This document shows, in pieces, positions 7,970 to 16,075 of a stretch of 29,465 nt of DNA. The DNA is taken from NCBI GenBank assembly GCA_036505615.1, contig DASXTB010000328.1, positions 1 through 29,465 of the forward strand. The letters are read 5' to 3'. The notes under the pieces are model-generated. The model did not search any database and was not told the origin of the DNA. It was given only the letters and a program-made list of their open reading frames with translations. Origin of the DNA: DASXTB01 sp036505615. GTDB taxonomy: Bacteria > Acidobacteriota > UBA6911 > JACQSX01. Made by a program: the position numbers and the translations under genes. Each line of letters begins with the position of its first letter. The first letter of the stretch is position 1.

Positions 7970-8650
7970 GTCCGCGAAGCGGACCAATAGCAGTAGCCGG
8001 GGGTGCCGAAGCGCGAAGCGCCAGGCACCCCCGGTCAACCATCCCCCATATCGCCGGGACCGCGCAGGCGGTCCCATCAGGTTCGGCAATCATGGATGCC
8101 TCAGTCCCAAAGATAACGCTCGTCATACGGAATTTACGAAGAACAAATGAAGGAAAAATGAAGGAAAAAATGGGACCGCTTGCGCGGTCCCTGGACTTTG
8201 GACATTTCCAAAGAGAGACGTGTTGGAGTCAGGCGGCGACATGCCGCAGCGCGATATGTCGCGGCCCCAGCCCGCCGCCGGCGGGCGTCAGAGTGTGGCC
8301 CAGGGCAAAGCGCAGCGAAGCCCTGGGATAGCGAGATACTACTAAAATTACTAGCCCGCCCTGTTTTTGGGGCGGGCGGCAGATGCTTGCAAGTTCGCGA
8401 AAATCCTTCTGCCGCCCGCCCCGCGGGCCGGGCTTTCAACTAAGTAAAGGATCTCCCATTCCCAGGGCTCCGCTGCGCTTCGCCCTGGGCCACACTCTTA
8501 ATCGCTCACCTGCCGGCGGGCCAGGCGCGCCAGAGGCGCGCCTGGGACCGCTTGCGCGGTCCGATTTCGTGTGGGGAATCGCTGACCGGGGGTGCCTGGC
8601 GCTGCGCGCCTGGGCACCGCCGGCTACTGTTATTGGTCCGCTTCGCGGAC
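7970..8650. repeat. Nested long inverted repeats (palindrome of palindromes)
   Basis: Outer arms 7970-8039 and 8581-8650 are reverse complements over 70 nt with about 7 mismatches and no indel. Inside, 8290-8328 pairs with 8460-8498 (39 nt, 2 mismatches), and 8369-8383 pairs perfectly with 8408-8422; the two inner pairs share a centre at about 8395. Each arm is also built of small palindromes, for example GTCCGC-GAA-GCGGAC and CCCAGGGC...GCCCTGGG. The whole could fold into a branched hairpin. Confidence 0.85.
8056..8075. repeat. GGGACCGC hairpin element, copy 1
   Basis: Perfect 8-bp stem GGGACCGC/GCGGTCCC with loop GCAG. Further copies with loop TTGC lie at 8172-8191 (perfect 8 bp) and 8545-8562 (7 bp), so this is a small local family. 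Confidence 0.8.
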
Positions 8651-8668
8651 ACTGGAGTTTGGACATTT

Positions 8669-8742
8669 TGGAGAGACGGCCGGTGGACCGTCTCCCGCAC
8701 AATCTTTCATCGTGCAGGAGACGCCCCACGGGGCGTCTCTCC
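8669..8742. repeat. Two GAGACGG-type palindromes
   Basis: 8673-8694 folds GAGACGG against CCGTCTC, and 8717-8742 folds around GAGACGCCCC/GGGGCGTCTC. A diverged relative lies at about 7894-7922. The sequence preceding the first (ggag-ttggacattttgg at 8654-8671) also precedes the 7894 copy, so the repeated unit extends beyond the palindrome. The same palindrome type recurs at 19043-19111. Confidence 0.75.
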
Positions 8743-8799
8743 AATAGCGCCGCTTCGCGGACAAGGGCCGCTAAAAGCGGCCTTGTGACAAAGCAGAGA

Positions 8800-9423
8800 T
8801 CAAGGTTTCTTCGGCTGAGCCGGCGGCGGCGAAGCGGGGGGCGTTGTCGTCTTTGGGGCGGGATATTTCTGGTTATAGCGCTTGATTATTTCATCCGTGA
8901 TATCCAGGCTTGCGTTTACGTAGGTCTGTTCCTGGCCGCGGACAAAGATTACTCCGTAGCCGTTCTCTCGCGCGTAGTCGTCAATTAAAGTCTGGATCTT
9001 CTGGCCGAGTTTCCCCAGGATTGCGTCTCGTTGACGATCTATCTCAGCCTGGGTGTCTTCTTGGAATCGCTTCAGTTCCGTAGTCTTGGCGGTGACGGTC
9101 TTTTCCATCTCCGAGCGGGTTTCCGGATTCAGGTTTCGCTGCTGGTTTTGATACTGTTCGCTCAATTTATCCAGATCAGCTTTCTTGGCATCGTATTCGG
9201 ACTGCTTCCTGTTAATAAACTCCTGAACTTTGGAAATCTCGTTCTTTCCTTCGTCAGTCTCGTAGACCACGCGCAGCGATTCAATAAATCCGAGTTTGGT
9301 CGGCGCCGGGCCGGCGGGCTTTTGCTGTGCAGCTTGCGTGGCGGAACCGGCGGGTGCCTGAGCCGACCCTGCCGCTGCGAGCATCAAGTAAGCGGCGCAG
9401 AAAGTAAGCAATTTTTTAATCAT
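8800..9423 (-). CDS. skp: Skp/OmpH-family periplasmic chaperone
   Basis: Skp holds unfolded outer-membrane proteins in the periplasm for delivery to the BAM complex. The 207-residue protein has a clear Sec signal peptide (MIKKLLTFCAAYL...AQA, cleavage near residue 23) and an Ala/Pro/Gln-rich linker. The OmpH core begins KLGFIESLRVV and has a long charged coiled coil (about residues 65-145). The conserved end IIFVRG-like block is present as GYGVIFVRGQEQTYV. The tail is proline-rich. AAAGGAGA lies 11 bases before the ATG, a rather long spacing. It follows bamA in the usual order but is separated from it by a three-layer repeat array. Confidence 0.92.
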   Translation of the reverse strand: MIKKLLTFCAAYLMLAAAGSAQAPAGSATQAAQQKPAGPAPTKLGFIESLRVVYETDEGKNEISKVQEFINRKQSEYDAKKADLDKLSEQYQNQQRNLNPETRSEMEKTVTAKTTELKRFQEDTQAEIDRQRDAILGKLGQKIQTLIDDYARENGYGVIFVRGQEQTYVNASLDITDEIIKRYNQKYPAPKTTTPPASPPPAQPKKP

Positions 9424-9507
9424 GCAACTTTAATCTCCTTTGGAAAACCCTATATTGTAGACTCTCGGAGCTATTACAGCAATTGAAACCTGAGCGTTCC
9501 TCGAACA

Positions 9508-9710
9508 AAGGTCCAAAGTCGAAGGTCGCAGGTCGAAAGTCGCAGGTCGAAGGTCGCAGGATTACGGATTTCGGATTGCGGATTGAGGATTCCGTTGTGT
9601 CCACTGTGTCCTTTGTGGTCAAAGCCTTTTCCACCACGAAGGATACAGCGGACACTAACGACGCCAATCCGGAATCGGAAATCCGACTTGCGACCTGCGA
9701 CTTGCGACTT
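9508..9710. repeat. Three-layer nested inverted array (families A, B, C)
   Basis: In order: family A GTCGCAG units (9508-9559), family B GGATTGC units (9560-9592), a GTGTCC-type segment C (about 9594-9620), an ~8-nt loop, then C' (9629-9658), B' (9665-9685) and A' (9684-9710). Each layer pairs with its mirror partner, giving one long hairpin made of three unrelated repeat families. It fills the bamA-skp gap. Confidence 0.9.
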
Positions 9711-9713
9711 AAT

Positions 9714-12305
9714 TCAGAAAGTCTGTCCAATGGTGAACTTCACTCCGTGGCGCTGTTCTCTAAGAGGAACCAGCACGCCGTTGATGATTGTAGTTGTATT
9801 CAGAATAATCGGATTGTAGGCAAAGATTAAGCGGAACGGCGCGTTGATGACGGGCAGTAAGAACTGGATTTCCGTTCCAACGGAACTACGCGGCACGTTG
9901 TTGGTGTTATTCAAAAACTGAATGGTTGTATTCTTTCCAAATAATCCCAGCTTGTTCTTCAGAAGTACCGAACTGGTTCCCACATCCACAAAGAAGGCCA
10001 GTGTCAGTGGCCCCACGATCGGAAGTCGATACTCACCGCTCAGGTTCACCAGGGTATCACCGCCAACAGGTATGAAGTTGGTCGTAATAAGCGGCAGGCC
10101 GGTGTTGGGGTTGATCAGGGGAAGTCCGGAAGAATCCAGACTGGGAGTTGAAATAACCGCAAACGGACTGACAGAACGGATATCAAACCCTCGTAGCAGG
10201 TTCTCACCGCCCGAGAAGAGTCGTTCGAAGAATGGAACGGCCGGGGTACCTGAAAATGGAAGGGCGACTTCAGTCAGCCCCCGGAAAGCGAACACGTGGC
10301 GCCTTTCGCCCGCCCCGCATCCGCGAACACACCAGAATTTCTGATACTCCAGTTGCGGCTTGACGATGTTGAAGTCACCACCCAGCGGCCCTCCGGCTAC
10401 AGGCAGCGTGGCCGCAAGGTAAGAACCGCTAGTAGCGTTAAAAAACGCGTTCTTCGTGTTGATTACCAGGCTGGGCGTCACCTCGCTTCGAATAATCCCC
10501 TTCAGAGTTCGTTCTCGTTCCCCGCCGGGCGCGAATAAGGCAAATTGATTCAATGCGAAATCTCTGTAGCTGGGGTCGATGTCGCTAATCGCGATGTTCT
10601 GAATGGAGTATCCAAGGCCGACGCGCGTGAAACTGCGAACGGGATAACTTCCCGTGAGAGTAGCACCGTAGCTGCGCTGCGTAAACAGCGCAATGTTGTT
10701 GACGGGGTTCAACACCAAAAAGGTGGAAAATGTGTCATAGCGCAGTCTCTGGTCGAAAATGGAGAAGCCAAGACTGAGCCTGCTGTCCCGGAAGTAAGGC
10801 TCGGTAAAGGCGAAGGTGAAGTTGGTGGTGCGCGTTCCCGTCAGAATCTCCACGTCGATGCGCTGTCCCAGCCCGCGAAAATTGTTGGTGCTGTAATTAA
10901 TCCCGATGAAGCTTCCTGATATTCCGCTGACACCGCCGGTAAGGCCGATGGATTGCTGGCTCTGTTCTTTGACCTTGACGTTGACATCCACTTGGTGCTC
11001 CTGCGGATTCTTGTTCACCTCGTAATCCTTCTCCTCAATCTTTTGGAAAAACCCCAACTGGTTGAGGCGAACCACGCTCAGCTCCAGCAGCCTTCCGTTG
11101 AAATCGGCCTGCTCTTCCAGGAACATCTCGCGACGCAAGACCTTGTCCCTGGTCTTGGTATTTCCGGAGAAAGTGATCCGGTTGACGATGTAGCTGCGGC
11201 CTTCAGTGATAGTAATCGTCAGCGCCACGGTTTTTTTCTGGGGATCGGGATCAAACTCTGGAACGGACTCCATGTCCAGAAAGCCACGGGATTCATACAG
11301 CTTCTTGAGCTCTTCCTCTTGCTTGCGCCACTTTTTAATGTCGACCAGGTCTCCGGGCTTGAAGCCGAAGTAATTCATGATTACTTCTTTCTTGAACTGC
11401 TGGACGCCCTTTACGTCAAAACTGGAAAACTTATACTGGTCTCCTTCCTGGATGGGGATTTTGATGTAAAACTGCTGCTTGGTCTTGCGGAACAAGGGGA
11501 TGTGACCCTGCGGGCCTTCCTTGATCTCCACCGTCGGCTTGCCGATGCGAGCGTTGATGTAGCCCTTTTCGCGATACAGGTCCAGCATGTTGACGTTGGC
11601 GTCGTATTCCAGTTTCTCTTCGTGGTATTTGTCGGTGCCTTTGAAGATGGGGATCAAGGTTCGCTCCTTGGTGAGCTTCAGCGCGTCCCGCAGCTTGCCG
11701 TCGGCAAAGATCGTGTTTCCTTCAAAACGGATGTCTCCGATGCGGACCTTGGTACCTTCATCAACCTTGAAAGTGATCTTAACGGATGACTGAGAAAGCT
11801 CCTCGATTTCGTAAGTCACTGTTCCCAGCGGGCGCCCATTTTGTTTGAGCAATTCTTCGATCGCACGCCGCGCTTGTGGCAACTTAGCTTCATCGAAAGC
11901 CGAGTCCACGGAAAGTCCCACCTTCCGTTTCTTGAACTCTTCGAGGATGTCGGATTCCTTGAAGGATTTAACTCCTTCGTAGGTAATGCCGCGGATGAGG
12001 GGGCGTTCAACAACCCTGAAAATAATAATGGGTCCGGTCTTTCCATCCTCCCGAATAAGCTGTACATCCTTAAAGAAATTCGTATTCAGCAGGCTTCGAA
12101 AGTCCAGTCTCAGGCGGTCTTCGCTGTATTGATCGCCCTTTTTTGTTTGGATGTAAAACTTAATCGTGTCTTCTGGTATGCGCCGGTTTCCTACAAGGCG
12201 TACATCCTCTATGACCTCGGTCTTCTGCTGCCCCAGCGCCGCTGTGGTTAATGAAACGGCGAGCATCAGGGCAAACAGACTAACCGTCTTATGAAAAAGG
12301 CTCAT
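9714..12305 (-). CDS. bamA: Outer membrane protein assembly factor BamA
   Basis: BamA is the essential Omp85 insertase of outer-membrane beta-barrels. The 863-residue precursor has a signal peptide (about 1-26) and five POTRA domains, opening near KTEVIEDVRLVGNRRIP, LIRGITYEGVKSF, VRIGDIRFEGNTIF, FSSFDVKGVQQF and YIVNRITFSGNTKT. A 16-strand-type barrel follows from about residue 430. The loop-6 signature LRGFDIR is present and the chain ends in Phe, as expected for a BAM substrate. It is slightly longer than E. coli BamA (810). GGAGG lies four bases before the ATG, and an extended -10 promoter sits upstream at 12381-12389. Downstream are skp and the lipid A genes. Confidence 0.97.
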   Translation of the reverse strand: MSLFHKTVSLFALMLAVSLTTAALGQQKTEVIEDVRLVGNRRIPEDTIKFYIQTKKGDQYSEDRLRLDFRSLLNTNFFKDVQLIREDGKTGPIIIFRVVERPLIRGITYEGVKSFKESDILEEFKKRKVGLSVDSAFDEAKLPQARRAIEELLKQNGRPLGTVTYEIEELSQSSVKITFKVDEGTKVRIGDIRFEGNTIFADGKLRDALKLTKERTLIPIFKGTDKYHEEKLEYDANVNMLDLYREKGYINARIGKPTVEIKEGPQGHIPLFRKTKQQFYIKIPIQEGDQYKFSSFDVKGVQQFKKEVIMNYFGFKPGDLVDIKKWRKQEEELKKLYESRGFLDMESVPEFDPDPQKKTVALTITITEGRSYIVNRITFSGNTKTRDKVLRREMFLEEQADFNGRLLELSVVRLNQLGFFQKIEEKDYEVNKNPQEHQVDVNVKVKEQSQQSIGLTGGVSGISGSFIGINYSTNNFRGLGQRIDVEILTGTRTTNFTFAFTEPYFRDSRLSLGFSIFDQRLRYDTFSTFLVLNPVNNIALFTQRSYGATLTGSYPVRSFTRVGLGYSIQNIAISDIDPSYRDFALNQFALFAPGGERERTLKGIIRSEVTPSLVINTKNAFFNATSGSYLAATLPVAGGPLGGDFNIVKPQLEYQKFWCVRGCGAGERRHVFAFRGLTEVALPFSGTPAVPFFERLFSGGENLLRGFDIRSVSPFAVISTPSLDSSGLPLINPNTGLPLITTNFIPVGGDTLVNLSGEYRLPIVGPLTLAFFVDVGTSSVLLKNKLGLFGKNTTIQFLNNTNNVPRSSVGTEIQFLLPVINAPFRLIFAYNPIILNTTTIINGVLVPLREQRHGVKFTIGQTF

Positions 12306-12380
12306 CCAGCCTCCGGGGGCGGAAGTTCGTTAATAACTCGTATGAATACAAGATGTTGCGCCTGCGCAAAAAAACGGTGA

Positions 12381-12389
12381 ATTATAGCA
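12381..12389 (-). promoter_or_regulatory. Extended -10 promoter for the bamA-skp-lpx operon
   Basis: On the minus strand this reads TGCTATAAT, a perfect TATAAT with an upstream TG, about 75 bases before the bamA ATG. No good -35 hexamer is seen 16-18 bases further up, which fits the extended -10 class. This 207-bp gap is one of the few without a repeat array. I see no other element in it apart from a degenerate GCGACTT-like stretch near 12475. Confidence 0.6.
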
Positions 12390-12512
12390 TACGCATCACT
12401 TGCCCCTGGGAAAAGAACGGAAACTAAGCAGAAACGTTCCCTAAACCTTTACAACAATCTTGGGGGTGGGATCTGCGACTTGTGAAACTATGACCTGGCG
12501 ACAAGCTTTCTT

Positions 12513-14960
12513 TCAAACAACGCCCACTTGGAGCTGCAAACCCTGGTCTTTTTCCGCATCCATCGGTCGGTAAAACAATTGGTCCCCTTGCATGTAGATT
12601 GAGATTGTCCGGTCTCGGTTCAATTTTCCCTGGATAATGAGTTCGGACACGGGATCCTCAATGTACTTCTGAATGGCCCTCCGCAACGGCCTCGCGCCAT
12701 AAGAGCGGTCTTTGCATGTCTGTGTGATGATCCAGTTTGCCACTTCGGGCTCCAAGCGGATGCGGATGTTCTTCTGGTCCAGATTCCTGTTCACCTGCAT
12801 CATCAGCAGATCGACAATCTGCAGCAGGTCCACGTCGTTCAGCGACTCAAACAGAATGATCTCATCCAGCCGGTTCAAAAACTCGGGATTGAACAGGTGT
12901 TTGACCTCGTTCATCACCAGATCCTGAATTTTCTGCTGGCCCTTGTCGACGGAAGCCTGGAATCCGAGCGCGCTTTTCTGGCTCAGGAAACGAGCTCCGA
13001 TATTGGACGTCATGATAATGATGGTGTTTTTAAAATCGATCTGATTGCCGTGTGAATCTGTGAGCTGGCCGTCTTCAAATACTTGAAGAAGTATATTGAA
13101 GATGTCGCCGTGCGCCTTCTCGATTTCGTCCAGAAGAAGTACCGAGTAAGGGTTGCGCTTGATGCGCTCGGTGAGTTGTCCCCCCTCTTCGTGACCTACA
13201 TAGCCGGGCGGAGAGCCGATCAGCTTGGAGACCGAATGCTTTTCCATGTACTCGGACATATCAAAGCGAACCAAAGCTTTTTCGCTGCCGAAGAGGAATT
13301 CGGCCAGCGATTTGGCCACTTCCGTCTTTCCCACTCCAGTGGGACCCAAAAAAAGGAAAGAACCTACCGGCCGGTTTGGGTTCTTCATTCCGGCACGGCT
13401 GCGCCGGATTGCGCGGGCGAGGGCGCCGATGGCTTTCTGCTGGCTGACAATGCGTCTGTGCAGGTCATCTTCCATGCGAAGGAGCTTCTGCGTTTCTTCC
13501 TCCTTTAGGGAACTGACCGGAATTCCCGTCCAGCGCGAAATCACGTCATCAATGTCATCCTTGGTCACCTGAGTCGGCAGCCGGTTACGCAGCTTCCAGC
13601 GATCCTTGATGATCTGAAGGTTCTCGCGTTCCAGCAGCTCTTCGTCTTTGTATTTGGCCGCCTTTTCGAATTCTTTGAGCGAAATCGCCGTTTCGATTCG
13701 CCCCATGATGATCTTGATCTTTTTCTGGAGATTAACTACTTCCTCGGGCACGGCCGTGCTCCGCAGCTTTACGCGCGCGCCGGCTTCGTCCAGTACGTCG
13801 ATCGCCTTGTCTGGTAAGAACCGGTCCGGGATATACCGGTTGGATTGGAATACGGCAGACATGATGGCATCATCGGTAAAACTCACCTGATGAAAAGACT
13901 CGTACCGATCCTTGATGCCTCGGATGATTTCGATTGTTTCGCCTTCAGTCGGAGGATTGACCTTTATGGCCTGGAATCGGCGTTCCAGCGAGCGATCTTT
14001 TTCTATGGAACGGCGGTATTCGTAAGGAGTGGTTGCTCCGATACACTGAAGTTCTCCACGAGAGAGCGCCGGCTTGAGGATGTTGGCTGCGTCCAGAGAG
14101 CCTTCCGCCGATCCTGCTCCCACTAACGTGTGCAGCTCGTCGATGAAAATGATGAAATTCGGGTTCTCAAGCAGCTCCTTCATAATCGCCTTGAGGCGTT
14201 CCTCGAATTGCCCGCGATACTTGGTTCCGGCTACGATCAGCGAAATGTCCAGCGCGAGAATGCGCTTGTCCAGCAGCATGCTGGGCACTTCCCCTTGGAC
14301 GATTTTCTGCGCCAGTCCCTCCACAATGGCTGTCTTGCCGACCCCGGGCTCCCCAATCAACACCGGGTTGTTCTTCGTGCGCCGGCACAAAATCTGAATC
14401 ACGCGCTCGATTTCTCTCTCGCGACCGACCAGCGGATCTAGAATCCTGTTCGACGCGGCTTCGGTGAGGTCGCGGCTGAATTCGGCAAGGATCAGGCTAT
14501 CTTTGCTCTTCGGATTGGGCTGTTTTTCCGCGGTGCTGCCGGCTATCTCCTCGCGTACTTTGGCCAGACGAAGACCTTTTTCGTGCAGGATCTCGGCAGC
14601 CACCGATTTTTCTTCGCGCAACAGCCCCAGCAAAATGTGCTCGGTTCCAATGTAGGTCATCAATAACCGTTCCGATTCTTCGGCCGCATAGTTGAGGACA
14701 CGCTTGCTTTCGTCGCTGAGCGGCAGTTCCACCGAAGTGGAGACTTTGTCATGGATGACGGTACGTCCCTCGATTTCCTTGCGAATTGTTTCTATGGTCG
14801 ATTCCGGGCGCGGAAAGAAACGGCTGGTGAGTGCTTTGTCCTCGCGGATCAAGCCCAGCAAAATATGTTCGGTTTCGATGTAGCGGCTTCCGAACTGGCT
14901 GGCTTCATAGCGCGCGAAGAAGATAACGCGCCGAGCTTTCTCCGTGTACTTCTCGAACAT
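12513..14960 (-). CDS. clpC: ATP-dependent Clp protease ATP-binding subunit ClpC
   Basis: ClpC is a Hsp100 unfoldase that feeds proteins to ClpP. The 815-residue chain has a double Clp-N domain (residues ~5-140, FARYEASQFGSRYIETEHIL and YIGTEHILLGLL) and AAA module 1 with Walker A GEPGVGKT (203-210) and Walker B IFIDE. A UVR-type middle segment near 425-455 (EFEKAAKYKDEELL) separates ClpC from ClpA/ClpB. AAA module 2 carries GPTGVGKT (539-546) and the GSPPGYVGHEEGGQL pore-loop region. The length is normal. An upstream AAGG lies about six bases from the ATG. No CtsR operator or mcsA/mcsB is visible next to it, so it is not in a Bacillus-type ctsR operon. Confidence 0.95.
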   Translation of the reverse strand: MFEKYTEKARRVIFFARYEASQFGSRYIETEHILLGLIREDKALTSRFFPRPESTIETIRKEIEGRTVIHDKVSTSVELPLSDESKRVLNYAAEESERLLMTYIGTEHILLGLLREEKSVAAEILHEKGLRLAKVREEIAGSTAEKQPNPKSKDSLILAEFSRDLTEAASNRILDPLVGREREIERVIQILCRRTKNNPVLIGEPGVGKTAIVEGLAQKIVQGEVPSMLLDKRILALDISLIVAGTKYRGQFEERLKAIMKELLENPNFIIFIDELHTLVGAGSAEGSLDAANILKPALSRGELQCIGATTPYEYRRSIEKDRSLERRFQAIKVNPPTEGETIEIIRGIKDRYESFHQVSFTDDAIMSAVFQSNRYIPDRFLPDKAIDVLDEAGARVKLRSTAVPEEVVNLQKKIKIIMGRIETAISLKEFEKAAKYKDEELLERENLQIIKDRWKLRNRLPTQVTKDDIDDVISRWTGIPVSSLKEEETQKLLRMEDDLHRRIVSQQKAIGALARAIRRSRAGMKNPNRPVGSFLFLGPTGVGKTEVAKSLAEFLFGSEKALVRFDMSEYMEKHSVSKLIGSPPGYVGHEEGGQLTERIKRNPYSVLLLDEIEKAHGDIFNILLQVFEDGQLTDSHGNQIDFKNTIIIMTSNIGARFLSQKSALGFQASVDKGQQKIQDLVMNEVKHLFNPEFLNRLDEIILFESLNDVDLLQIVDLLMMQVNRNLDQKNIRIRLEPEVANWIITQTCKDRSYGARPLRRAIQKYIEDPVSELIIQGKLNRDRTISIYMQGDQLFYRPMDAEKDQGLQLQVGVV

Positions 14961-15050
14961 AAATACCTTTTACCAAAAAAGAATTTTAAATTCAATTTGA
15001 GCGCGCACAGGAGTTCTCTCATTTCATCACAAAACCGCCAGGACAACAAC

Positions 15051-15097
15051 GTCATTAGTCATTAGTCATTAATGACTTATGACTAATGACTTGTGAC
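15051..15097. repeat. TTAGTCA heptamer perfect palindrome (family E)
   Basis: The left arm, three AGTCATT units (15051-15070), directly abuts the right arm AATGACT units (15071-15090) with no loop and one mismatch in 20 pairs; a further TTGTGAC follows. It sits between lolD and clpC. Confidence 0.9.
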
Positions 15098-15111
15098 ATT
15101 CGTGGTTGCAT

Positions 15112-15789
15112 CTACCCGTCATCGACGAGCTTTCCGTCCCGCATCGTTTTTCTGTGCCGGCAGATGGCCGCCAGCGTGGGGTTATGCGTCACAATGATTG
15201 CTGTAAAGATCCTTTGCTGATGCAATTCCCGGAACAGGGAATGCACCGCTTCGGCGGTGCGCGCATCCAGGTTACCGGTCGGCTCGTCAGCCAGCACTAT
15301 TTCTGGATTTCCGGCAAGCGCCCGCGCAATCGCAACGCGCTGCTGTTCTCCTCCGGACAACTCCCCAGGAGTGTGTGTGGCTCGCTCCTTCAATCCTACA
15401 TCCTCCAGAAGTCTTGCAGCCGCAACACGGCATTTCTCGCGCGGTTCTTTGCGGATCAGCAAAGGGAGCATCACATTCTCCAGCGCGGTAAATTCAGGCA
15501 GGAGATGGTGAAACTGAAACACAAATCCGATCTTCTGATTGCGGAAGGCTGCCAGTTGCAGGGGATTCAGTGAGTTCAGCTCCAGCCCCTGGAAAGAAAT
15601 GACGCCAGCGTCGGGCATTTCCATCCCCCCCAGCAGATGAAGGAAGGTACTTTTACCTGAGCCTGAAGCTCCCAGGACCGCCAGTAGATCGCCCCGTTCC
15701 AGCTCCAAAGCCAAGCCGCGTAATACATGCAGCACCGTATTGCCGGACGGATAACTTTTGTAAAGGTCACGCACTGTCAGGAAAGACAT
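15112..15789 (-). CDS. lolD: Lipoprotein-releasing ABC transporter ATPase LolD
   Basis: LolD powers extraction of outer-membrane lipoproteins from the inner membrane. The 225-residue ATPase has Walker A GASGSGKST (about residues 40-48), Q-loop FVFQFHHLLPEF, signature LSGGEQQR, Walker B IVLADEPTGNLD and the H-loop VTHNP. The LLPEFTALENV stretch is characteristic of the LolD/MacB-type subfamily. Its membrane partner LolC/E is immediately upstream in transcription, separated by a 270-bp repeat array. The array ends about 13 bases before the ATG, and no Shine-Dalgarno sequence is visible. A MacB/FtsE-like role is possible, but pairing with a LolC/E permease favours Lol. Confidence 0.92.
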   Translation of the reverse strand: MSFLTVRDLYKSYPSGNTVLHVLRGLALELERGDLLAVLGASGSGKSTFLHLLGGMEMPDAGVISFQGLELNSLNPLQLAAFRNQKIGFVFQFHHLLPEFTALENVMLPLLIRKEPREKCRVAAARLLEDVGLKERATHTPGELSGGEQQRVAIARALAGNPEIVLADEPTGNLDARTAEAVHSLFRELHQQRIFTAIIVTHNPTLAAICRHRKTMRDGKLVDDG

Positions 15790-15802
15790 TTGTTAATAGC
15801 AG

Positions 15803-16075
15803 GGTCGAAAGTCCAAAGTCGAAGGTCGAAAGTCCAAAGTCGAAGGTCGAAAGTCCAAAGTCGAAAGTCCAAAGTCCAAAGTCCAAAGTCGAAGGTCAAA
15901 AGTCGCAGGTCGAAAGTCGCAAGTTGAAGGTCGAAAGTCGACTCGTTCTCCGGGCTGAAACATGTAATGTGCGAACCTGCGACTTTGGACTTTGGACTTT
16001 GGACTTTCGACTTTGGACTTTCGACTTTGGACTTTGGACTTTGGACTTTGGACTGTTGACCTTCGATTTTGGACT
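15803..16075. repeat. Long GTCCAAA/GTCGAAA heptamer inverted array (family A), lolC-lolD gap
   Basis: The left arm at 15803-15942 holds about 20 units of GTCSMAR (GTCCAAA, GTCGAAA, GTCGAAG, GTCGCAG). The right arm at 15975-16075 holds complementary GGACTTT/CGACTTT units. The loop is about 32 nt and includes TCTCCGGGCTG. This is the largest complete array in the window. Confidence 0.93.

Larger units (their letters stand above)
7674..8799. other. Gene-free 1.1-kb gap with GC-rich palindrome mosaic
   Basis: No convincing gene in either strand; open frames here are low-complexity shadows of the palindromes. From 7674 to about 7890 I see only a short GCAAAGAACGCAAGG tract (7715-7729) and otherwise nothing. 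From 7894 to 8784 the DNA is packed with GC-rich palindromes and long inverted repeats, listed separately. The GC content is clearly above the flanking genes, except for an A-rich stretch near 8140-8170. Confidence 0.8.

Noticed and set aside
8763..8784. GGCCGCT/AGCGGCC hairpin just after skp as a terminator
   Set aside because: No T-run follows on the minus strand, and it matches the style of the neighbouring palindrome mosaic.
8134..8988. Several 60-200 codon frames in the lpxD-skp gap
   Set aside because: They follow the GC-rich palindromes and appear on both strands with mirrored peptides such as AKRSEALG/AKRSGALG, as expected from inverted repeats.
10953..11789. Plus-strand 278-codon open frame with Leu/Val-rich sequence
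   Set aside because: Shadow of the bamA POTRA region; the minus-strand protein is clearly real.
15803..16075. Possible CRISPR array
   Set aside because: Units are about 7 nt, contiguous and without unique spacers, and there are no cas genes.
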